Shown: positions 25,038 through 36,828, counted from the first letter of the stretch. The stretch is DNA of 64,000 nucleotides from Stenotrophomonas sp. BIGb0135 (GCF_024810105.1 NZ_JANUDX010000003.1:62001-126000); one strand, 5' to 3'. The notes: generated by a model not told the origin, from the letters alone. Numbers and translations: made by a program.

Positions 25038-26546
25038 TTACAGCAGCTTGCTGGATGCGATCTGCATCGCCAGCTTCGCGATCGAGGGCTCCATCAGGTC
25101 GGTCAGCGGCTTGGGGTACAGGCCCAGGGCAAGGGTGCCCACAGCAAATACACCCAGCACCAGCCATTCGCGACCGTTGATGTCCTTCAGCTCGGCGACA
25201 TGGGCATTGGCCACCTCACCGAAGAACACGCGCTTGTACAGCCACAACGTATAGGCCGCCGTGATCACCAGGGTGCTCGCCGCGCCCAGCGCGAGCGCCG
25301 GATGACGCTGGAAGCTGGCCATGATGATCATGAACTCACCGACGAAACCGCTGGTGCCCGGCAGGCCGGCATTGGCCATGAAGAACAGCATGGCAAAGGT
25401 GGCGAACCACGGCATCACATTGACCACGCCGCCGTAATCGGCGATGCGGCGGCTGTGCATGCGGTCGTACAGCACGCCCACGCAGGAGAACATGGCACCG
25501 GAGACGAAACCGTGCGAGACCATCTGCACCATGGCACCCTGCAGGCCCAGGCGGGCCGCGTCCGGGCTGCCGGCGTCACGCACCAGCCACATGGCGATGA
25601 AGGTGCCCAGGGTCACGAAGCCCATGTGCGCGATCGACGAATAGGCGATCAGCTTCTTCATGTCGTCCTGGACCAGCGCGACCAAGCCGACGTAGATCAC
25701 TGCGATCAGCGACAGCGTGATCACCAGCCAGGCCCATTCCTGCGATGCGTCCGGGACGATCGGCAGGTTGAAGCGCAGGAAACCGTAACCACCGATCTTC
25801 AGCGCGATCGCGGCCAGGATCACCGAACCGGCCGTCGGTGCTTCCACGTGCGCGTCGGGCAGCCAGGTGTGGACCGGGAACATCGGCACCTTGACCGCGA
25901 ACGCGATCAGGAACGCGAAGAAGATCCAGGTCTGTTCCTTGCCCGACAGCTGCAGCTGGTACAGGTCGGCCAGCTGGAAGCTGCCGCCCTTCAGGTACAG
26001 GTAGATCAGGGCCACCAGCATCAGCACCGAGCCGAGGAAGGTGTACAGGAAGAACTTCAGCGCGGCGTAGATGCGGCGCGGGCCGCCCCAGACACCGATG
26101 ATCAGGAACATCGGGATCAGCATCGCTTCGAAGAACACGTAGAACAGCATCGCGTCCGTCGCGGCGAAGATGCCGACCGTGACGCCTTCCAGAATCAGGA
26201 AGGCGGCCACGTACTGGTTGACGCGCTTGTCGATCGCGCTCCAGGCACCGATCAGGGCCAGCACCGAGACCAGCGTGGTCAGCAGGATCAGCGCGATCGC
26301 GATGCCATCCACGCCCAGGTTGTAGCCGATGTCGTAGGCGGGGATCCAGGCGCGGGTCTCGACGAACTGCAGCGCGTCGTTCCCCACGTCGTAGCCGCTG
26401 AGCAGCGACAGGCTGGCCACGAAGGTCAGCACCGCTACGCCCAGTGACGCCCAGCGGGCGGTTTGGGCGTCACGGATGGCAAGGATCAAGGCACCGCCGA
26501 GGATCGGCAGCCAGATGAGAACACTGAGTAGAGGCCAGTTCGACAC
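25038..26546 (-). CDS. nuoM: NADH-quinone oxidoreductase subunit M
   Basis: Antiporter-like membrane subunit, 502 aa, about 14 helices. It contains FAVKVPMFPVHTWLPDAHVEAPTAG with the conserved channel Lys/His, and a Glu in FYVFFEAMLIPMFLIIG. GTG start at 26544-26546 with an AAGAAG element upstream. 23 nt after nuoL. All features expected of a functional proton pump are present. Confidence 0.97.
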   Translation of the reverse strand: MSNWPLLSVLIWLPILGGALILAIRDAQTARWASLGVAVLTFVASLSLLSGYDVGNDALQFVETRAWIPAYDIGYNLGVDGIAIALILLTTLVSVLALIGAWSAIDKRVNQYVAAFLILEGVTVGIFAATDAMLFYVFFEAMLIPMFLIIGVWGGPRRIYAALKFFLYTFLGSVLMLVALIYLYLKGGSFQLADLYQLQLSGKEQTWIFFAFLIAFAVKVPMFPVHTWLPDAHVEAPTAGSVILAAIALKIGGYGFLRFNLPIVPDASQEWAWLVITLSLIAVIYVGLVALVQDDMKKLIAYSSIAHMGFVTLGTFIAMWLVRDAGSPDAARLGLQGAMVQMVSHGFVSGAMFSCVGVLYDRMHSRRIADYGGVVNVMPWFATFAMLFFMANAGLPGTSGFVGEFMIIMASFQRHPALALGAASTLVITAAYTLWLYKRVFFGEVANAHVAELKDINGREWLVLGVFAVGTLALGLYPKPLTDLMEPSIAKLAMQIASSKLL

Positions 26547-26569
26547 GTCTTCTTATTCCGTACAGGTCA

Positions 26570-28753
26570 TCAACGCAGGTAATGCATCAGGACGCCCAGG
26601 AGGGCAATCAGGCCGATGATCATCGCGAAGGCGTAGTGATAGAGGAAACCGGATTGGGTGCGACGCAGCAGGTTGGCCGCCAGATCGATCAGGCGAGCCG
26701 AACCGTTGACCACCACACCATCGACCACGTTCGTGTCGATCGCGCGCGAAACCTTGCCCAGCTTGATGCCGCCACCGGCGAAACCGCCGATCCAGAGCTT
26801 GTCGAAGCCGTACTTGTTCTCCAGCACCGACACCAGCGGCGCGAAGGTCTTGCGGGCCTTGCCTGCCAGTTCCGGCTTCCACAGGTAGAACAGCACGGCC
26901 AGCAGGAAGCCTGCCACGGTGAGGAAGAAGGCCGGGGCCATCATCCCGTGCAGCGCGAACGCGACCGGGCCGTGGAACTCTTCGGCCAGCGCACCAATGG
27001 TGTTGCGCGCCGGGTCGTAGAAATCGACGATGCCGGTGAAGAACGAGTGCACCTGGCCCGGGATCGCATGCTCGGCATGGTGCCCCGCCCAGTCCGTGCC
27101 GTACAGCATCGGACCGATGCTGAAGAAACCGATCACGATCGAGGGGATCGCCAGCAGGATCAGCGGCAGGGTGACCACCCACGGAGTCTCGTGCGGCTCA
27201 TGCGGACCGTGGCCATGGCCGTGGTCGTCATGGTGCGCGTCACCGTGGTGGGCGTCGGCGGCATGGTGGTCGTCATGGCCGTGGCCATGGTCGTCATGCG
27301 CATCGCGGAAGCGTTCCTTGCCATGGAAGGTCAGGAACAGCAGGCGGAAGCTGTAGAAGCTGGTCACGATCACGCCACCCAGCACCGCCCAGTAGCCATA
27401 CGTAGCGACCCAGCTGTCGGACACGTGCGCGTGGTGCTGCGCCGCCTCGATGATGGTGTCCTTGGAATAGAAGCCGGAGAAGAACGGCGTCCCCACCAGG
27501 GCCAGCGTACCGATCCACATGGTGATGAAGGTGATCGGCATGTACTTGCGCAGGCCGCCCATCTTGCGCATGTCCTGCTCGTGGTGCATCGCGATGATGA
27601 CCGAGCCGGCACCCAGGAACAGCAGCGCCTTGAAGAAGGCGTGGGTCATCAGGTGGAACACGGCGGCGGAGTACGCCGACACACCCAGCGCCACGGTCAT
27701 GTAGCCCAGCTGGGACAGCGTGGAGTACGCGACGACGCGCTTGATGTCGTTCTGCACGATGCCGATCAGGCCGGTGAAGAACGCGGTGGTGGCACCGATG
27801 AACAGCACGAAGTTCAGCGCGGTCTGCGACAGCTCGAACAGCGGCGACATGCGGGTGACCATGAAGATGCCCGCAGTGACCATGGTCGCCGCGTGGATCA
27901 GTGCCGAGATCGGGGTCGGGCCTTCCATCGAGTCCGGCAGCCAGACGTGCAGCGGCACCTGGGCCGACTTGCCCATCGCGCCGATGAACAGGCAGATGCA
28001 GATGATGGTGGCCACCGACCAGATGACCGGTGCATCGGTCATCTGGATCGAGCTGCCGAACAGGCTGATCGCGCCGGACCAGACCTGCAGATGCGAGTTC
28101 TGGCCGTTGACCAGCATGTCCGACGCGTTGGCGAACACGGTGGCGTAGTCCAGCGAGCCGAACACCCACAGCACGCCGGCGATACCCAGGATGAAGCCGA
28201 AGTCGCCGACGCGGTTGACCAGGAACGCCTTCATGTTGGCGAAGATCGCGGTCGGGCGCTTGAACCAGAAACCGATCAGCAGGTACGACACCAGGCCCAC
28301 CGCTTCCCAGCCGAAGAACAGCTGCAGGAAGTTGTTGCTCATCACCAGGGTGAGCATGGAGAAGGTGAACAGCGAGATGTAGCTGAAGAACCGCTGGTAG
28401 CCCGGGTCATCCTGCATGTAGCCGATGGTGTACACGTGCACCAGGAACGACACGAAGGTGACCACGACCATCATCATCGCGGTGAGCTTGTCGACCATGA
28501 AACCGACGTGCGCCGAATACTGGCCCACCTCGAAGAACGTGTAGACGTTCGCGTTGTACGGCTGTGCCCCGCCCCACAACAGCATGTACAGCACGTAGCT
28601 GGACATGATGCAGCTGGCGGCGACGCCCAGGATGGTGACCGTCTGTGCGCCGATGCGACCGACCTGCCGACCGAACAGGCCGGCGATGATGCTGCCGATC
28701 AGCGGTGCGAGCACCACTGCGATCAACAGACTCTTGGAGAGAGTGATTTCCAT
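26570..28753 (-). CDS. nuoL: NADH-quinone oxidoreductase subunit L with His-rich insert
   Basis: Distal antiporter-like subunit, whose long amphipathic C-terminal helix ties the pump subunits together. 727 aa, longer than the roughly 610 aa of E. coli NuoL. It has the conserved GKSAQVPLHVWLPDSMEGPTP and HAATMVTAGIFM. Around residues 480-520 a soluble loop carries about 15 His in 38 residues (HDDHGHGHDD..., DAHHGDAHHDDHGHG), a likely metal-binding or low-complexity insertion. Starts ATG at 28751-28753, eight nt after nuoK. Confidence 0.97.
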   Translation of the reverse strand: MEITLSKSLLIAVVLAPLIGSIIAGLFGRQVGRIGAQTVTILGVAASCIMSSYVLYMLLWGGAQPYNANVYTFFEVGQYSAHVGFMVDKLTAMMMVVVTFVSFLVHVYTIGYMQDDPGYQRFFSYISLFTFSMLTLVMSNNFLQLFFGWEAVGLVSYLLIGFWFKRPTAIFANMKAFLVNRVGDFGFILGIAGVLWVFGSLDYATVFANASDMLVNGQNSHLQVWSGAISLFGSSIQMTDAPVIWSVATIICICLFIGAMGKSAQVPLHVWLPDSMEGPTPISALIHAATMVTAGIFMVTRMSPLFELSQTALNFVLFIGATTAFFTGLIGIVQNDIKRVVAYSTLSQLGYMTVALGVSAYSAAVFHLMTHAFFKALLFLGAGSVIIAMHHEQDMRKMGGLRKYMPITFITMWIGTLALVGTPFFSGFYSKDTIIEAAQHHAHVSDSWVATYGYWAVLGGVIVTSFYSFRLLFLTFHGKERFRDAHDDHGHGHDDHHAADAHHGDAHHDDHGHGHGPHEPHETPWVVTLPLILLAIPSIVIGFFSIGPMLYGTDWAGHHAEHAIPGQVHSFFTGIVDFYDPARNTIGALAEEFHGPVAFALHGMMAPAFFLTVAGFLLAVLFYLWKPELAGKARKTFAPLVSVLENKYGFDKLWIGGFAGGGIKLGKVSRAIDTNVVDGVVVNGSARLIDLAANLLRRTQSGFLYHYAFAMIIGLIALLGVLMHYLR

Positions 28754-28760
28754 CTACGGA

Positions 28761-29066
28761 TCAGCCCTTCAGCGAATCGACTTCGCCGACATTGATGGTG
28801 CGGCGGTTACGGAACAGGGTTACCAGGATCGCGAGGCCGATGGCGGCCTCGGCCGCGGCCACGGTCAGGATGAAGAAGACGAACAGCTGTCCGGCCGTAT
28901 CACCCAGTTCACGCGAGAACCCGACGAAATTGATGTTGACCGACAGCAGCATCAACTCGACCGACATCAGCAGCACGATGATGTTCTTGCGGTTGAGGAA
29001 GATGCCGGCGAGGCTGATGCAGAACAGCAGCGCGCCCAGCGCCAGGATATGGCCGAGGGTGATCAT
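28761..29066 (-). CDS. nuoK: NADH-quinone oxidoreductase subunit K
   Basis: Small three-helix membrane subunit (101 aa), MrpC-like. It carries the buried Glu residues of helices 2 and 3 ([16 protein letters not shown] and [13 protein letters not shown]) that form part of the proton path. The ATG overlaps the nuoJ stop by four nt (ATGA), indicating translational coupling. Confidence 0.97.
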   Translation of the reverse strand: MITLGHILALGALLFCISLAGIFLNRKNIIVLLMSVELMLLSVNINFVGFSRELGDTAGQLFVFFILTVAAAEAAIGLAILVTLFRNRRTINVGEVDSLKG

Positions 29067-29719
29067 GGCGTTGCCTCCTCGTCGCTGGACGGCCGGGTGT
29101 TGGTGTGGATCACCGGCTTTTCGGCGTCCATCTTGACCACGCGCAGGCGATCGCTGCCCTTGACCATGGTCTGCTCGGTCGGGTTCTGCGTCTTCAGGCC
29201 GGTACGGCGGCGCAGGGTCAGCATCACCGCGGCGACGACGGCCACGGTCAGGATGACGGCGGCGAACTCGAACGGCAGCAGGTACTCGGTGAACAGGCTG
29301 CGCGCCAGCCAGGTGATGTTGGAGCTGTCAGCGGCGAGCGCGGCGGCATTGTCGGCCGGGAACGGATTGACCGCCCTGCCCTTCACCCCGATCAGCACCA
29401 GCATCTGCACCAGCATGGTGATGGCGACCAGCAGGCCGATCGGCAGGTAGCGGACCCAGCCCTCGCGCAGGTTGCTGGCGTCGATGTCCAGCATCATCAC
29501 CACGAACAGGAACAGCACCATGACCGCGCCGACATACACCAGCACCAGCGCCACGCCGAGGAACTCGGCGCCGACCAGGATCCAGATGCAGGCCACGGAG
29601 AAGAAGGTCAGGATCAGGCACAACACGGCATAGACCGGATTGCGCACGCTGATCACCGCCGCGGCGGAGATGCCCGCCACGATGGAGAAGACCCAGAAAC
29701 TGATATTTACCCAATCCAT
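29063..29719 (-). CDS. nuoJ: NADH-quinone oxidoreductase subunit J
   Basis: Membrane subunit with five helices, 218 aa. It has the conserved pi-bulge helix region [21 protein letters not shown], and a hydrophilic C-terminal tail after about residue 180. Two consecutive ATGs exist (29722 and 29719); GAGG sits seven nt before the second, so that is chosen. Overlaps nuoK by four nt and follows nuoI by nine nt. Confidence 0.96.
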   Translation of the reverse strand: MDWVNISFWVFSIVAGISAAAVISVRNPVYAVLCLILTFFSVACIWILVGAEFLGVALVLVYVGAVMVLFLFVVMMLDIDASNLREGWVRYLPIGLLVAITMLVQMLVLIGVKGRAVNPFPADNAAALAADSSNITWLARSLFTEYLLPFEFAAVILTVAVVAAVMLTLRRRTGLKTQNPTEQTMVKGSDRLRVVKMDAEKPVIHTNTRPSSDEEATP

Positions 29720-29728
29720 CATTCGACC

Positions 29729-30217
29729 TCAGCGGAAAGCGGCATCGGCGGCGCGACGCTCGGCGATCTCGGCTTCAAGCCGATCACCGATGGCCAGCAG
29801 CTGCGGCTTGGTAACGATGTTCTCGCCACGGTTCTCGAAGTGGTACTCGAGAATGTGGGTCTCGACGATCGAGTCCACCGGGCAGCTTTCTTCGCAGAAG
29901 CCGCAGAAGATGCACTTGAACAGATCGATGTCGTAACGGGTGGTACGACGGCTGCCGTCCTCGCGCTTGGCCGAATCGATGGTGATGGCCAGTGCCGGGC
30001 ACACCGCTTCGCACAGCTTGCAGGCGATGCAGCGCTCTTCCCCGTTGGGGTAGCGGCGCAGCGCATGCAGGCCACGGAAACGCGGCGACTGCGGGAACTT
30101 TTCCATCGGGTACATCAGCGTGTACTTGGGCTTGAAGGCGTACTTCAGGGTCAGCCACAGACCGCCGAGCAGCTCAAGCAGCAGCAGGCTTTTGAAGTAA
30201 TGGGTAATTCTGTTCAT
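29729..30217 (-). CDS. nuoI: NADH-quinone oxidoreductase subunit I (2x[4Fe-4S])
   Basis: Peripheral-arm ferredoxin-like subunit carrying clusters N6a and N6b. 162 aa with two CxxCxxCxxxCP motifs, [12 protein letters not shown] and [12 protein letters not shown], and an N-terminal amphipathic helix anchoring it to the membrane. ATG at 30215-30217; the GTG immediately before it is less likely. It begins just after nuoH ends, in the NuoA-N order. Confidence 0.97.
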   Translation of the reverse strand: MNRITHYFKSLLLLELLGGLWLTLKYAFKPKYTLMYPMEKFPQSPRFRGLHALRRYPNGEERCIACKLCEAVCPALAITIDSAKREDGSRRTTRYDIDLFKCIFCGFCEESCPVDSIVETHILEYHFENRGENIVTKPQLLAIGDRLEAEIAERRAADAAFR

Positions 30218-30220
30218 CAC

Positions 30221-31312
30221 TTAGACGCCCTTCTGGATCACGCCGTAGAACACCATCAACGCCGTCACTGCAATCCACGCGATGGTGAGCGGGATGAAGA
30301 CCTTCCAGCCCAGACGCATGATCTGGTCGTAACGGAAGCGCGGGAAGCTGGCACGGAACCAGATGTAGGCGCTGGCGAAGAAGAACACCTTCAGCAGCAG
30401 CCACGGCCAACCGCCCTTCCAGATCCAGTCGATCCACGGGGAGATGTCCGCGGTGACCCAGCCCTGGATCGGGCTCAGCCAGCCGCCGAGGAAGAAGATC
30501 GAGATCAGGAAGCTGATCAGGATCATGTTGGCGTATTCGGCCAGGAAGAACAGCGCGAACGCACCACCGGAGTACTCGACCATGTGGCCGGCGACAATTT
30601 CCGATTCGCCTTCCACCACGTCGAACGGCGCGCGGTTGGTTTCGGCCACGCCGGACACCCAGTACACGATGAACAGCGGGAACAGCGGCAGCAGGAACCA
30701 GTCGAAGAAACCGGAGCTGCCGGCCTGCGCCATCACGATGCTGCTCAGGTTCAAGCTGCCCGAGGCGATCATCACGCCGACCAGGGCGAAGCCCATGGCG
30801 ATTTCGTAGCTGATCATCTGCGCCGAGGCGCGCATCGCACCCAGGAACGCGTACTTGGAGTTGGAGGCCCAACCGGCCAGGATGATGCCGTACACGCCCA
30901 GCGAGGTCATCGCCAGCAGGTACAGCAGGCCGGCGTTGGCGTTGGACAGCACGATTCTGGCGTCGAAGGGAATCACCGACCAGGCCGCGAAGGCCGGGGC
31001 CAGCGTGATCAACGGCGCAAGGATGAACATCGCCTTGTGCGAGCTGGCCGGCTGGATGATTTCCTTGAACAGCAGCTTGAAGACGTCGGCGAAGGCCTGG
31101 AAGATGCCCATGCCCACGTACATCGGGCCGTGGCGGACGTGCATCCAGCCGATCAGCTTGCGCTCCCAGACCACGAAGAAGGCCACCGAGATGATCACCG
31201 GCATGGCGATCACCAGGATCTTCAGGATGATCCAGAGCAGCGCGCCGATCTCGCCCAGCGACAGCAGCCACTGGTGCAGCGGGTCGACCGCGTTCAACAG
31301 CATTTCGTTCAT
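30221..31312 (-). CDS. nuoH: NADH-quinone oxidoreductase subunit H
   Basis: Membrane subunit forming the quinone chamber with NuoB and NuoD. 363 aa with eight helices. It has the conserved [18 protein letters not shown] near the N-terminus and the acidic loop segment [20 protein letters not shown]. The start overlaps the 3' end of nuoG by four nt. Confidence 0.97.
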   Translation of the reverse strand: MNEMLLNAVDPLHQWLLSLGEIGALLWIILKILVIAMPVIISVAFFVVWERKLIGWMHVRHGPMYVGMGIFQAFADVFKLLFKEIIQPASSHKAMFILAPLITLAPAFAAWSVIPFDARIVLSNANAGLLYLLAMTSLGVYGIILAGWASNSKYAFLGAMRASAQMISYEIAMGFALVGVMIASGSLNLSSIVMAQAGSSGFFDWFLLPLFPLFIVYWVSGVAETNRAPFDVVEGESEIVAGHMVEYSGGAFALFFLAEYANMILISFLISIFFLGGWLSPIQGWVTADISPWIDWIWKGGWPWLLLKVFFFASAYIWFRASFPRFRYDQIMRLGWKVFIPLTIAWIAVTALMVFYGVIQKGV

Positions 31313-33543
31313 GCAGCCACCACCGTTACGCGTGCGGCACCCAGCGGCGCGGTTGCACCGTGGCCCGATTCAATCCAGACCGCACCCGCGGCGACGCGGG
31401 CGTCGACCACCACCGGCAGCGTGGCGCGGCCGGCATCGGTGCCGACCTTGGCCATCTGCCCTTCCGCCAACTGCAGGCGGGCGGCATCGGCGGCATTGAG
31501 CACGATGCGCGGGGCGTTGTTGAGCGGATGCGACTGCAGCGCCTGGGCGCGACGGACCACCGCATCGGTGCGGTAGATCGCGGCCGTCGAGGCCACTTCC
31601 AGGCCCTCGCCCGCCACCGGCGTTGCCGCCGACGCCGCAACGCTGACGCTGACCGGGGCCAGGCTGGCACGCAGGCCGGCCAGGTCGGTGAACTCGAAAC
31701 CGGCCAGGGCCAGTTCGCCGCCCAGTGCGCGCAGCACGCGCCAGCCTTCACGCGCCTCGCCCGGCAGCTTGCCGCCGGCGCGGGCCGACTGCTCGCGACC
31801 ATCGAGGTTGGTCAGGGTGGCATCCACTTCCGGCAGCGCGCCGATCGGCAGGATCACGTCGGCCACGTCGCGGGTGGAGGCGCAGGCGAACTGGCTGAAG
31901 GCCACCACCTGGGCACCGGCCAGTGCCTTGCGGGCAGCGGCGGCGTCGGCGAAGTCCAGGCCCGGCTCGATGCCGTAGATGGCATAGGCCTTGCGCGGCT
32001 GGGCCAGCATGGCGTTGACGTCCTTGCCGGCCGGCAGCACGCCGGCACGGGACAGGCCGATCGCGTTGGCGCCCTGCGGGATGCGGCACAGCTTGGCGCC
32101 GGTGGCGGCGGCGAAATCACGCGCGGCGGCGCGGATCGCGGCGGCCTGCGGGTGGTTTTCGGCGATCGCACCGACGATCAGCACGGCGTTGTTGGCGCCC
32201 TTGACCGCATCGCGCAGGTCGGCGTTGCCGAGCGCGTCGATGAAGGCCGACGGGGCGACGATCTGCTTGCTGGCCAGCTTGAACGCGAAATCGAAGTCCA
32301 CCGGGTTGACCGCGTGGATCTTCGCGTTGCGCGTGGTCTGCGCCTTGCGCAGGCGGGCGTGCAGCAGCGGCAGCTCATGGCGGATGTTGCTGCCCAGCAC
32401 CACGATGCTGTCGGCGCCTTCGATGTCGGCCAGCGGCAGGCCAAAGGCCTCGGCGGTGGCGGCGTCGGAGAAGTCGCGGTTGTTGATGCGGTGGTCGATG
32501 TTGCTCGAGCCCAGGCCGGTGGCCAGGCGGGCCAGCAGCGCGCCTTCCTCGTTGGAGGTGGACGGATGCACCAGCACGCCGAGGTGGTCGCCCTGGTTGG
32601 CCTTGAGGATCTCGGTGGCCGCAGCCAGGCCTTCGGCCCAGCTCACTTCCTTCCACTCGCCGTTGACCTTGCGCAGCGGCTTGACCGCACGGTCTTCGCT
32701 GTACAGGCCCTGGTGCGAGTAGCGGTCGCGATCGGACAGCCAGCATTCGTTGACCGACTCGTTGTCGCGCGGCACCGCGCGCAGCACTTCGCCGCGACGC
32801 ACGTGCAGGAACAGGTTCGAGCCCATCGCGTCGTGGTAGCCCAGCGATTCGCGCGCGGTCAGTTCCCACGGACGGGCGCGGAACTGGAAGACCTTGTTGG
32901 TCAGCGCACCGACCGGGCACACGTCGACGACGTTGCCGGACAGTTCGGTGGTCAGCGGCTTGCCGTCGTAGGTGCCGATCTGCAGGTTTTCACCGCGGTA
33001 CATGCCACCCAGCTCGTAGGTACCGGCAACGTCGGCGGTGAAGCGGACGCAGCGGGTGCACTGGATGCAGCGGGTCATCTCGGTGGCGACCAGCGGACCG
33101 ATGTCCTCGTCGGGCACCACGCGCTTGCGCTCGTTGAAGCGGCTGACCGAACGGCCATAGCCCAGCGAAACGTCCTGCAGTTCGCACTCGCCGCCCTGGT
33201 CGCAGATCGGGCAATCCAGCGGGTGGTTGATCAGCAGGAATTCCATCACCGAGCGCTGGAACTTGAGCGCCTTTTCACTGCGGGTGGCGACCTTCATGCC
33301 ATCCATCACCGGCGTGGCGCAGGCCGGCGCCGGCTTGGGCGACTTTTCCACGTCGACCAGGCACATGCGGCAATTGGCCGCGATCGGCAGCTTCTCGTGG
33401 TAGCAGAAGCGCGGGATCGGGATGCCGGCCTTGTCGGCGGCCTGGATGATCATCGAGCCCTTGGGCACGACCAGCGACTGGCCGTCGATCTCGACGGTCA
33501 CGTGGTCCGGTGGCACGCTCGGATTTACGGGTTGCGCGCTCAT
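31309..33543 (-). CDS. nuoG: NADH-quinone oxidoreductase subunit G
   Basis: Largest peripheral subunit, 744 aa, shorter than the 900-residue enterobacterial form. N-terminal [2Fe-2S] domain ([20 protein letters not shown]), His-Cys cluster motif ([18 protein letters not shown]), [4Fe-4S] motif ([12 protein letters not shown]), then a molybdopterin-oxidoreductase-like domain that is catalytically inactive in complex I. The C-terminal part is Ala-rich. Overlaps nuoF and nuoH by four nt at its two ends. Confidence 0.97.
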   Translation of the reverse strand: MSAQPVNPSVPPDHVTVEIDGQSLVVPKGSMIIQAADKAGIPIPRFCYHEKLPIAANCRMCLVDVEKSPKPAPACATPVMDGMKVATRSEKALKFQRSVMEFLLINHPLDCPICDQGGECELQDVSLGYGRSVSRFNERKRVVPDEDIGPLVATEMTRCIQCTRCVRFTADVAGTYELGGMYRGENLQIGTYDGKPLTTELSGNVVDVCPVGALTNKVFQFRARPWELTARESLGYHDAMGSNLFLHVRRGEVLRAVPRDNESVNECWLSDRDRYSHQGLYSEDRAVKPLRKVNGEWKEVSWAEGLAAATEILKANQGDHLGVLVHPSTSNEEGALLARLATGLGSSNIDHRINNRDFSDAATAEAFGLPLADIEGADSIVVLGSNIRHELPLLHARLRKAQTTRNAKIHAVNPVDFDFAFKLASKQIVAPSAFIDALGNADLRDAVKGANNAVLIVGAIAENHPQAAAIRAAARDFAAATGAKLCRIPQGANAIGLSRAGVLPAGKDVNAMLAQPRKAYAIYGIEPGLDFADAAAARKALAGAQVVAFSQFACASTRDVADVILPIGALPEVDATLTNLDGREQSARAGGKLPGEAREGWRVLRALGGELALAGFEFTDLAGLRASLAPVSVSVAASAATPVAGEGLEVASTAAIYRTDAVVRRAQALQSHPLNNAPRIVLNAADAARLQLAEGQMAKVGTDAGRATLPVVVDARVAAGAVWIESGHGATAPLGAARVTVVAA

Positions 33544-34880
33544 GCAGCGGCTGCCTCCACCTTCTTGCCGTCAACCATCGAATGACCGTTGACGATGTAA
33601 TACTCGAATTCGTCCCAGAACTGGCGCAGGAAGCCCTGGATGGGCCATGCCGCCGCTTCACCGAACGCGCAGATGGTGTGGCCTTCGATCTGGCCGGCCA
33701 CTGCCTTCAACTGGTGCAGGTCTTCCATCGTGGCCTTGCCGGCGACGATGCGCTCGAGCACGCGGTGCATCCAGCCGGTGCCTTCGCGGCACGGGGTGCA
33801 CTGGCCACAGGATTCCTTGTGGAAGAACTGGCTGATGCGGCAGGCGAACTTGACGCAGCAGACGCTGTCGTCCAGCACCACGATCGCACCCGACCCCAAC
33901 CCGGTGCCGAGGGCACGCAGGGTGTCGTAGTCCATCTGCAGGCCCTTGAGCTCGTCGGCCTTCAGCACCGGCATCGAGACGCCGCCCGGGACCGCGCCCT
34001 TGAGGGTGCGGCCCGGCTTCAGGCCACCGGCCATTTCCAGCAGGTCGTCGAAGGTGGTGCCGAGCGGCACTTCGAAGTTGCCGCCCTTCTGCACGCAACC
34101 GGAGACCGAGAAGATCTTCGGACCGCCGTTCTTGGTCAGGCTCAGGCCCTGGAACCACTCCGGACCGTTGCGGATGATTGCCGGCACCGAGGCATAGGTC
34201 TCGGTGTTGTTGATCGTCGACGGCTTGCCGTACAGGCCGAAGTTGGCCGGGAACGGCGGCTTGTAGCGCGGCTGGCCCTTCTTGCCTTCCAGCGACTCCA
34301 TCAGCGCGGTTTCTTCGCCGCAGATGTAGGCGCCGGCGCCGAGCGCACCGTAGATGTCGATGTCCACGCCGCTGCCGAGGATATCCTTGCCCAGCCAGCC
34401 GTTCGCGTACGCGTCGGCCAGGGCCTGCTCGAAGTTCTCGAAGGGCTCGTGGTGGAACTCACCGCGCAGGTAGTTGTAGCCCACGGTCGAGCCGGTGGCG
34501 TAGCAGGCGATCGCCATGCCTTCCACGACCGAATGCGGGTTGTAGCGCAGGATGTCGCGGTCCTTGCAGGTGCCCGGCTCGGATTCATCCGAGTTGCAGA
34601 GGATGTACTTCTGCATCGTGCCCTTGGGCATGAAGGACCACTTCAGGCCGGTCGGGAAGCCCGCGCCGCCACGGCCGCGCAGGTTGGACTGCTTGACCAT
34701 CTCGATGACCTGCTCCGGCGAGATCTTCTCTTCGAGGATCTTGCGCAGCGCGGCGTAACCGCCGGTCTTGAGGTAGCTCTCATACGACCACGGGGTGTCG
34801 TAATGCAGGGTGGTGTAGACCACCTGGTGCGGCAACGGTGCGGGACCGACCGGACCACTGGGTGCGTGATGATGTGCCAT
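33540..34880 (-). CDS. nuoF: NADH-quinone oxidoreductase subunit F (FMN, NADH site)
   Basis: NADH-oxidising subunit with FMN and cluster N3. 446 aa. NAD/FMN-binding [16 protein letters not shown] and [21 protein letters not shown] domain, and the C-terminal [4Fe-4S] motif [11 protein letters not shown]. Starts ATG at 34878-34880, three nt after nuoE, and overlaps nuoG by four nt. Confidence 0.98.
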   Translation of the reverse strand: MAHHHAPSGPVGPAPLPHQVVYTTLHYDTPWSYESYLKTGGYAALRKILEEKISPEQVIEMVKQSNLRGRGGAGFPTGLKWSFMPKGTMQKYILCNSDESEPGTCKDRDILRYNPHSVVEGMAIACYATGSTVGYNYLRGEFHHEPFENFEQALADAYANGWLGKDILGSGVDIDIYGALGAGAYICGEETALMESLEGKKGQPRYKPPFPANFGLYGKPSTINNTETYASVPAIIRNGPEWFQGLSLTKNGGPKIFSVSGCVQKGGNFEVPLGTTFDDLLEMAGGLKPGRTLKGAVPGGVSMPVLKADELKGLQMDYDTLRALGTGLGSGAIVVLDDSVCCVKFACRISQFFHKESCGQCTPCREGTGWMHRVLERIVAGKATMEDLHQLKAVAGQIEGHTICAFGEAAAWPIQGFLRQFWDEFEYYIVNGHSMVDGKKVEAAAA

Positions 34881-34883
34881 GTC

Positions 34884-35411
34884 TTACTCCAACCCGTCCA
34901 GCAGCTCGTCGACTTTCTCGACGGTCAGGCGCTCGTGGTAATGGCCATTGATGACCATCATCGGCGCACCGGCGCAACCGGCCAGGCATTCTTCTTCACG
35001 CTTGAGGTAGATGCGGCCGTCGGCGGTGGACTGGCCGGTCTTGCAGCCGAGCTTCTTCTCGGCGTGCGCGACCAGGTCCTCGGCACCGTTCAACCAGCAG
35101 CTGATGTTGGTGCAGAAGGCGACGTTGTGGCGGCCGACCTTCTCCAGCTCGAACATCGAGTAGAAGCTGGCCACTTCGTAGGCCCATACCGGCGGCAGGT
35201 CCAGGTACTTGGCGACGCCGGCGATCAACTCGTCGGTCAGCCAGCCTGCGTTCTGTTCCTGTGCGGCGTGCAGGCCCTGCAGGACAGCCGAGCGCTTGCG
35301 ATCCGGCGGGAACTTGGCCAGCCAATGATCGATGTGCGCACGGGTCTTGTCGTTCAAGACCACCATCGGGTCGACGTCGCGCGCCGCCTCGAAATTACCT
35401 GTCGCCTTCAT
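34884..35411 (-). CDS. nuoE: NADH-quinone oxidoreductase subunit E ([2Fe-2S])
   Basis: Thioredoxin-like [2Fe-2S] subunit (cluster N1a), 175 aa. The four Cys ligands occur in FCTNISC and ECLAGCAGAP. The N-terminal helical bundle (about 25-80, FPPDRKRSAVLQGLHAAQEQ) precedes the ferredoxin fold. About 94 nt separate it from nuoD, the widest gap in the operon; a GCCGGC-AACA-GCCGGC hairpin lies there. Confidence 0.97.
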   Translation of the reverse strand: MKATGNFEAARDVDPMVVLNDKTRAHIDHWLAKFPPDRKRSAVLQGLHAAQEQNAGWLTDELIAGVAKYLDLPPVWAYEVASFYSMFELEKVGRHNVAFCTNISCWLNGAEDLVAHAEKKLGCKTGQSTADGRIYLKREEECLAGCAGAPMMVINGHYHERLTVEKVDELLDGLE

Positions 35412-35505
35412 CGGCCGACCTCAGCGAATACGAAATCGTTAAAAACCAGAACCTGCAGCGCCGGCAACAGCCGGCGGGTGTCAGGCATCGTGCATGCGGG
35501 CCGGA

Positions 35506-36828
35506 TCACCGGTCGACCTCGCCGAACACCAGATCGTAGGTGCCGATCATGGCCACCACGTCGGCGAGCATGTGCCCGCGCACGATCGAGTCGATCGAGG
35601 ACAGATGGGCAAAGCCCGGCGCGCGCAGGTGCACGCGGAACGGCTTGTTGGCGCCATCGGACATCAGGTAGCAGCCGAACTCGCCCTTGGGCGCTTCGAC
35701 GGCGGCGTAGGTTTCGCCGACCGGGACGCAGTAGCCTTCACTGAACAGCTTGAAGTGATGGATCAGCGCTTCCATGTCGTCCTTCATGTCCTCGCGGCTG
35801 GGCGGAGCGACCTTGAAGTTCTTGACCATGACCGGGCCGGGGTTGGCCTTGAGCCAGGTGACGCACTGCTTGATGATGCGGTTGGATTCGCGCATCTCGG
35901 CCACGCGGACCAGGTAACGATCGTAGCAGTCGCCTTCCTTGCCGAGCGGAATGTCGAAATCGACCGCGTCGTACTTGGCGTACGGCTGCTTCTTGCGCAG
36001 GTCCCAGGCAACGCCCGAGCCGCGCAGCATCACGCCGGTCATGCCCCAGGCATGGGCCAGTTCCGGGGTGACCACGCCGATGCCGACGGTACGTTGCTTC
36101 CAGATGCGGTTGTCGGTGAGCAGGGTTTCGTACTCGTCGACACGCTTGGGGAACTCGACGGTGAAGTTCTCCAGGAAGTCCAGCAGCGAACCTTCGCGCG
36201 AGGCGTTGAGGTTCTTCAGGGCATTACCCTTGTGCCAGCGCGATTCCTTGTACTTGGGCATGCGGTCCGGCAGGTCGCGGTAGACGCCGCCCGGACGGTA
36301 GTACGCCGCGTGCATGCGTGCGCCGGAGACCGCTTCATAGCAGTCCATCAGCTCTTCGCGCTCGCGGAAGGCATACAGCATGACCGCCATCGCACCCAGA
36401 TCGAGCGCGTTGGACCCGAGCCACATCAGGTGGTTCAGGATGCGGGTGATTTCGTCGAACATGGTGCGGATGTACTGCGCACGCTCCGGCGCCTCGATCC
36501 CCATCAGGGTTTCGATCGCGCGCACGTAGGCGTGCTCGTTGCACATCATCGACACGTAATCCAGGCGATCCATGTAACCGATCGACTGGTTGAACGGCTT
36601 GGATTCGGCCAGCTTCTCGGTACCCCGGTGCAGCAGGCCCACGTGGGGGTCGGCACGCACGATGGTTTCGCCGTCCATTTCCAGGATCAGGCGCAGCACA
36701 CCGTGCGCGGCCGGATGCTGCGGGCCGAAGTTCATGGTGTAGTTGCGGATTTCCTGGCGCAGTTCGGCCGGGTTGCTCGCAAAGGCCTGGTGGGCCTGGG
36801 GTTCACGCTTGCTCAGATCAGCACTCAC
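35506..36828 (-). CDS. nuoD: NADH-quinone oxidoreductase subunit D
   Basis: 49-kDa quinone-site subunit related to NiFe hydrogenase large subunits. 440 aa with [14 protein letters not shown] (quinone-site His) and [12 protein letters not shown] near the N-terminus, ending FGEVDR. It is separate from nuoC, unlike the fused nuoCD of E. coli. GTG start, overlapping the nuoC stop (GTGA). Confidence 0.97.
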   Translation of the reverse strand: MSADLSKREPQAHQAFASNPAELRQEIRNYTMNFGPQHPAAHGVLRLILEMDGETIVRADPHVGLLHRGTEKLAESKPFNQSIGYMDRLDYVSMMCNEHAYVRAIETLMGIEAPERAQYIRTMFDEITRILNHLMWLGSNALDLGAMAVMLYAFREREELMDCYEAVSGARMHAAYYRPGGVYRDLPDRMPKYKESRWHKGNALKNLNASREGSLLDFLENFTVEFPKRVDEYETLLTDNRIWKQRTVGIGVVTPELAHAWGMTGVMLRGSGVAWDLRKKQPYAKYDAVDFDIPLGKEGDCYDRYLVRVAEMRESNRIIKQCVTWLKANPGPVMVKNFKVAPPSREDMKDDMEALIHHFKLFSEGYCVPVGETYAAVEAPKGEFGCYLMSDGANKPFRVHLRAPGFAHLSSIDSIVRGHMLADVVAMIGTYDLVFGEVDR

